Shown: in pieces, positions 52,501 to 55,440 of the stretch
Position numbering within the stretch: the stretch's first letter is position 1
Layout: the number at the start of each line of letters is the position of its first letter
NCBI GenBank assembly: GCA_009780915.1
Contig: WQZD01000019.1
Span: 1-55,440 of the forward strand
DNA: 55,440 nucleotides
From: Propionibacteriaceae bacterium
GTDB taxonomy: Bacteria; Actinomycetota; Actinomycetes; Propionibacteriales; Propionibacteriaceae
Reading direction: 5' to 3'
Translations under genes and position numbers: made by a program
Notes under the pieces: model-generated
What the model was told of the DNA's origin: nothing
The model's database searches: none
What the model saw: the letters and a program-made list of their open reading frames with translations, nothing else

Positions 52501-54844
52501 CAGATGCCGGCCAAGCACTATCCAATCTATCAAGTCGCATGCTGCCTTCGGCGTAGTTGAGGAATGATGTGACTTTCTCAATGGATGTTGCTGGCAAGCC
52601 ATCAACCTTCACCGCCGTAAAGAATGGTTCAGCCTCCTTGATAGTCCTTGTCGAGAACGGTCCAATTTTGGGCACACCATTCATCTGAATCTTCAGTGTC
52701 CCACCTTCTGTGAAGTATTCAATGAGCCTTCGTGCCATAGTCGCCCACATAGGTAGGTTTGAATCGACGATCCAGATGTGTGCAAGGGGCCCCAGCGCCG
52801 TAACATAAGGCTGACACTCCCCTATGAGCCGTATGATCTGATCAGCCCTTCCTTGCCAAACCTGACGCCTCCCAGAACGTATGTCCCGTACGGCATCTAC
52901 AATCCAGTCCTCCTTACGCGTCTCCACATCATGGAGCGCAATCTCAAGTTCTTCTACATGGCACCTAAGCGACCGTCGGTCGAGTTCACTCAGCGCAGTA
53001 ACTGCTCTAAACATAGGGTGAGCTCGCCAATTAGAGCGAGACTCTGCCTCAGCAAATGCACTCTTCTCAGACTCCACCCAAAGAGACATCTCATCAGGAG
53101 AAGGTAAGTTGGCGAGGGAAAGGAGCTGACGCGAACAGGCGATTTCCTCTACTTGAACTTCGGAATCGGTGCAAATTTCAAGCCACTCCAAGACTTCACT
53201 ATTGGATAACGGTGAAGCACTTCCAGCCTCAATATCAACAAGGGGCTGCAACCAGTCAAATGCCTCCCCATCATTGTTGATAGCTTCAGCGATGCGAGCG
53301 AGCGTGCCGCGATATGGTCCGACAACATGCTGATCAGTCTCTGCCTGCCGAGACTCACGGAGACATGTGTAAGCTGACGCCCGGAGCTTGCGAAGTGAAC
53401 CTATTTGGTTTTCATGCCCAGCGATATCTTTCAGAGCCGCCTCAGCATCAAAGTCATCTGCTCTCTTGGAAATTGTCTCGACAGCTACCTTCAGATCAGC
53501 CATATCCGACTGTGATGATCCGACAACGGCAACACTGAGCGGTCGAATCTCGTCTGGCAGCTTCTCACGTACTTCATGAAGAGCACGCTCTGTCTGTGCA
53601 GTGACAAGAACACGCTTCCCCTGAGCGAGCAAGTGCGATATCAACGCTGCCGCAGTGTGTGTCTTCCCCGTGCCTGGCGGACCCTGTACTACCACCTGTG
53701 CGCGATTGTTGACTGCCTCAATCACTTGCATCTGTCGATCATTAACAGGCATTGGCATGAAGATCTCATCATCGATTCTCACGAACCCACCTGGCGTATC
53801 GTCAGCGACCACTTCTGGTTGATAGTTCGGATCAATCAATGGAACCAAACCTGGTGGCACATCACCCAGTTCCTCGAGCTGACTCCTTATCGTTTCATAA
53901 ATATCGATTAACCCTCGTTGGGAGCGTCGTCGCAAGATAAGAGCTGGAGCGAAGGCGAGGGAGAGACGTGATCCAGGTGATGTCGCCTCGTCATCGTCTA
54001 CGTAGCTTCCCTCAGCATGAATTGCATGAGCGAATCTACTCAGTTCCAAGCCCATGAGTTCCCGGTTGAGAGGATGACCATTATACTGCGTGGCCTTCGA
54101 TTGAATCTCTCCCATCTGCTTTGGCAATAGGGAAATATCAAGCATGTCGAGTTCAACACGAACAGGCTGTATCGCGGCCTCACGGGCGATAGTGAGATGT
54201 CCCGTCTCTTGGTCAAGAGAGACGGCAACAGGAAACGTCATAACATGCCTCTTCACGGGTGCATGATTGATTGGTTTCCAACACAGGCAGCCGACACCAA
54301 GAACGAGTTCGAAGGTCTCGCCCTGCGACCTGACACACTGATAGATTTCGAAGAGCTTCTCGTAAAGATCTCTCCCTAGCTTGAGTTTCTTGTGCTCTGT
54401 TGCCCACGTGGACCACAGACTCAGATATTGCAAACAATTTTCACGAATGTCAGGCTGATCATCCAGGAGTAGAACGTCACTTAAACCGTCTGGTGTCATA
54501 CGGGGTCTCAGCTGTGGAATGGATGCAGCGGGGACTGCTTCCCTTAGAGAGAGCTCTGACGAGGAATCTTCATAATCTCCCTCTAACCACCGACTGACCT
54601 CCTCAGCAGGCACGGGTGGATCCATTCGGGGCGGACGTGGAACCCTGATGAGTTGAGCCTCGGGATCTGGTGATTCAGTCCCGGAAGGACTCCCCGGAGT
54701 GACATTCTCAGGGAAATCAGAGAACCAAAGGACAGCTTCATACTTGTCGGTTGTACGGATCGGAATCTCTCGGCTGCGTTGGACAGCAGCGAGAAACTCG
54801 AATAACCGTTTGGCTTTATCTAGCAGGTTAGTGGCGTGGCTCAT
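49535..54844 (-). CDS. SF1 helicase with C-terminal Vsr-like nuclease (defence type)
   Basis: 1,769 residues from ATG 54844, with GAGGGA upstream. The N-terminal ~380 residues are unassigned. Walker A is QGPPGTGKT with Lys394. Walker B, VLIDEASQAG with Asp1077, lies ~680 residues later, so a very long helical insert splits the first RecA domain. UPF1-like motifs follow: GDDKQVSP, LIEHRRCVPEI, DFQGSERDVVFLSMV and NVAASRARDQMWLF. Residues about 1375-1460 are a Vsr/DUF559-type PD-(D/E)xK nuclease: FEQRVFNRIYERGY, YIIDLVVVG, AIECDGDYWHG. Near ~1625-1700 is a DUF3320-like segment (GPVMGERLFTAYVRAGGGRRVG). Helicase-Vsr proteins such as Hhe (DUF4011-helicase-Vsr) are reported antiphage systems. GC content is close to half, far below the flanks, implying recent transfer. 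Confidence 0.85.
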   Translation of the reverse strand: MSHATNLLDKAKRLFEFLAAVQRSREIPIRTTDKYEAVLWFSDFPENVTPGSPSGTESPDPEAQLIRVPRPPRMDPPVPAEEVSRWLEGDYEDSSSELSLREAVPAASIPQLRPRMTPDGLSDVLLLDDQPDIRENCLQYLSLWSTWATEHKKLKLGRDLYEKLFEIYQCVRSQGETFELVLGVGCLCWKPINHAPVKRHVMTFPVAVSLDQETGHLTIAREAAIQPVRVELDMLDISLLPKQMGEIQSKATQYNGHPLNRELMGLELSRFAHAIHAEGSYVDDDEATSPGSRLSLAFAPALILRRRSQRGLIDIYETIRSQLEELGDVPPGLVPLIDPNYQPEVVADDTPGGFVRIDDEIFMPMPVNDRQMQVIEAVNNRAQVVVQGPPGTGKTHTAAALISHLLAQGKRVLVTAQTERALHEVREKLPDEIRPLSVAVVGSSQSDMADLKVAVETISKRADDFDAEAALKDIAGHENQIGSLRKLRASAYTCLRESRQAETDQHVVGPYRGTLARIAEAINNDGEAFDWLQPLVDIEAGSASPLSNSEVLEWLEICTDSEVQVEEIACSRQLLSLANLPSPDEMSLWVESEKSAFAEAESRSNWRAHPMFRAVTALSELDRRSLRCHVEELEIALHDVETRKEDWIVDAVRDIRSGRRQVWQGRADQIIRLIGECQPYVTALGPLAHIWIVDSNLPMWATMARRLIEYFTEGGTLKIQMNGVPKIGPFSTRTIKEAEPFFTAVKVDGLPATSIEKVTSFLNYAEGSMRLDRLDSAWPASVFIPEEDTLDERLQWHIAELNQLMIVLNLADRLAETEEWLRSHGLKVPNWSDIDDLRNYTGVVDAVAAEKALDAAREPLDALMVMLKSRDTWLQGSQGIGAICRAIKERDIGNYRQGYQRLHSLHEVRVKIGRRDQLGDRFGSQATRLQQSVIADLMNPCWPERLARFEEAWHWAAAKQWLLEREYVDVNALQEEITGIEAQIRREVEGLTAGRAWQHALSGKRMTRAARSYLTQYVQRVRRLGKGTGVYASQQRQEIREALDQCRSTVPVWIMPIFRIAEQLRIQGNMFDVVLIDEASQAGLEAAFLQFIAPRIIVIGDDKQVSPAAVGVNEQQLRDLACQYLDDNHFRASWQDPKRSYFDEAVMRFGGKITLIEHRRCVPEIIGFSNRIAYEPDNTRLLPVRQRTVDALSPIRTVHVADGYEWGRQNPAEAEALVDHLVKCTTDAAYDGKSFGVISLMGKDQAKLIQSMLLEVLPADEWARRDLRCGDAADFQGSERDVVFLSMVKAATPGTRITSLTREMYLQRYNVAASRARDQMWLFHSLLLSDLGNPDDMRFALLDYMINTELREQQVDHRIQKSLVSESAKVAPFDSLFEQRVFNRIYERGYSVIPQFPAEGYIIDLVVVGSNGNLAIECDGDYWHGPEHYAKDLARQRELERCGWNFFRVRESAYYLDPAAALSGLWSQLEELSGSGEGFHHGESSVSSDRVSGLAREPITASDADFIQSEQHSKYPAQIEIARSAFSERGHEAQHIEERMSNGSQNQRGLMMDCSADLIQVEVPMGGVPALLPGESMGQQCMDHPEEVALGNIHTQPTEYREFHGSVRPTSDATDVQIMEGLIEIVKIEGPVMGERLFTAYVRAGGGRRVGTQIARDLHRALTRAVARGYVIEDNPLGDPDVKGRTYRLPDQPEVWLRSLGPRALGDVPPMELATRVRQVRERFGLSEQVEDEHRAVLDSLGLKRWTDNAESILRRAGELVKDGSWMTL

Positions 54845-54977
54845 CCGATTGTCCCTCAAAAGTCTCAGCACGTGAGCAGGGCAATTCCCCCAATGGTATG
54901 CTCAGCCGTCCCCGAATCCTTGACCCCTGGCAAGGACTCGTTCAGCGTGACCACTACCAATTCCCTCGTTGCCTGCG

Positions 54978-55051
<74 letters not shown>

Positions 55052-55235
55052 CATTCATCGGCTACCCATCTGGGAGCCAGAGACTCACAGGTGGACAAGC
55101 CTGAGAGAGTCTACTACAAAATCCATCTCCGTGCCTCTTAATAACGGCACCTTGGGACCGCAGATAGTCGCCACCCATCCAGAAGTCGGCTCAGGTGTCC
55201 ATTCATTGTCCACTTTGGGCGGTATCTCGGCGACG

Positions 55236-55440
55236 ATTTGGGGGGTGTTCGGGGCTGTCAGAATAACGGTGGGTGGGGGGTTGGCCTGATCTGCTGAGCG
55301 TGGCTTAGCGGGAAGGTAGTAACCATGTCCACCATGATTGTTGATGTGGATCGTGAACAACAAACTCAGCTCGCCCGAGAGATGGTTGAGCAGGCCCGAA
55401 CCGGCGGGGTGGGGCTGTTAGGCCCTGACGGTTTATTGAC
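55236..55440 (+). mobile_element. Left end of an IS256-family insertion sequence (truncated by window)
   Basis: The element is inferred from the transposase N-terminus at 55325. Its left end should lie shortly before; the G/T-rich stretch around 55236-55285 (with GGGGCTGTCAGAATAACGGT) is a candidate terminal inverted repeat. The matching right end is outside the window, so the boundary is unproven. Confidence 0.5.
55325..55440 (+). CDS. IS256-family transposase, N-terminal fragment at window edge
   Basis: Only 38 codons are inside the window. They read MSTMIVDVDREQQ, then LAREMVEQARTGGVGLLGPD and GLL. The pattern (L/V)xxQAR..G..L.GP.GLL is typical of the start of IS256-family (DDE) transposases. 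GGAAGG lies 8-10 nt before the ATG, which supports a functional start. Whether the gene is complete cannot be seen. It lies 273 bp from the tRNA-Pro gene, on the side opposite the helicase. Confidence 0.72.
   Translation, partial: MSTMIVDVDREQQTQLAREMVEQARTGGVGLLGPDGLL

Noticed and set aside
55085-55363. 92-codon minus-strand frame beside the IS end
   Set aside because: It overlaps the transposase start, has no ribosome site and no recognisable family; a decayed fragment cannot be excluded.

Overview
The window is high-GC (clearly above 60% for most of its length) Gram-positive actinobacterial chromosome. Supporting signs are strong AGGAGG-type ribosome sites, a leuC/leuD pair divergent from an IclR regulator, a RegX3-like response regulator with its kinase, GTP-type PEP carboxykinase, a membrane H+-pyrophosphatase and very large Thr/Val/Ser-rich secreted proteins. 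I cannot name a genus from sequence alone.

Layout. (1) 1-5200: the 3' part of a large surface protein built from about six near-identical ~669-bp units. (2) 5330-8151: leucine biosynthesis (leuD, leuC) and a divergent IclR regulator. (3) 8221-11073: a DUF6394 protein coupled to a TrkA-domain potassium channel, then a convergent YwaF-like membrane protein. (4) 11138-12876: a two-component system. (5) 12954-28139: a 15-kb minus-strand operon that is the most striking part. It encodes two giant iterative type I synthases, an acyl carrier protein, an alpha/beta hydrolase fused to an ABC ATPase, and an ABC permease. (6) 28581-36253: a DUF975/CmpB-like membrane protein, PEP carboxykinase, a PAP2 phosphatase, a glycosyltransferase and an H+-pyrophosphatase. 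(7) 36730-49336: a small ParB-like protein overlapping the end of a 3,483-residue secreted protein with about 28 repeats, then a small membrane protein and a membrane-anchored hydrolase. (8) 49535-55440: a lower-GC island with a 1,769-residue helicase-nuclease of defence type, a tRNA-Pro(GGG) and the start of an IS256-family transposase cut by the window edge.

How the operon at 12954-28139 could work. Synthase A reads ER(PfaD-like)-KS-AT-ACP-KR. Synthase B reads KS-degenerate AT-DH-phosphopantetheinyl transferase. A separate ACP follows. Together they hold every activity for iterative building and partial reduction of a malonyl-derived chain, including their own ACP activation. The hydrolase domain of the next protein could release the chain, and its ABC half plus the permease could export it. 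The parts match polyunsaturated fatty acid synthases and enediyne-type PKS enzymes, but the arrangement (ER fused in cis, PPTase fused to B, releasing hydrolase fused to the exporter ATPase) is unusual. The product is unknown; a secreted or envelope-located lipid or polyene is my inference.
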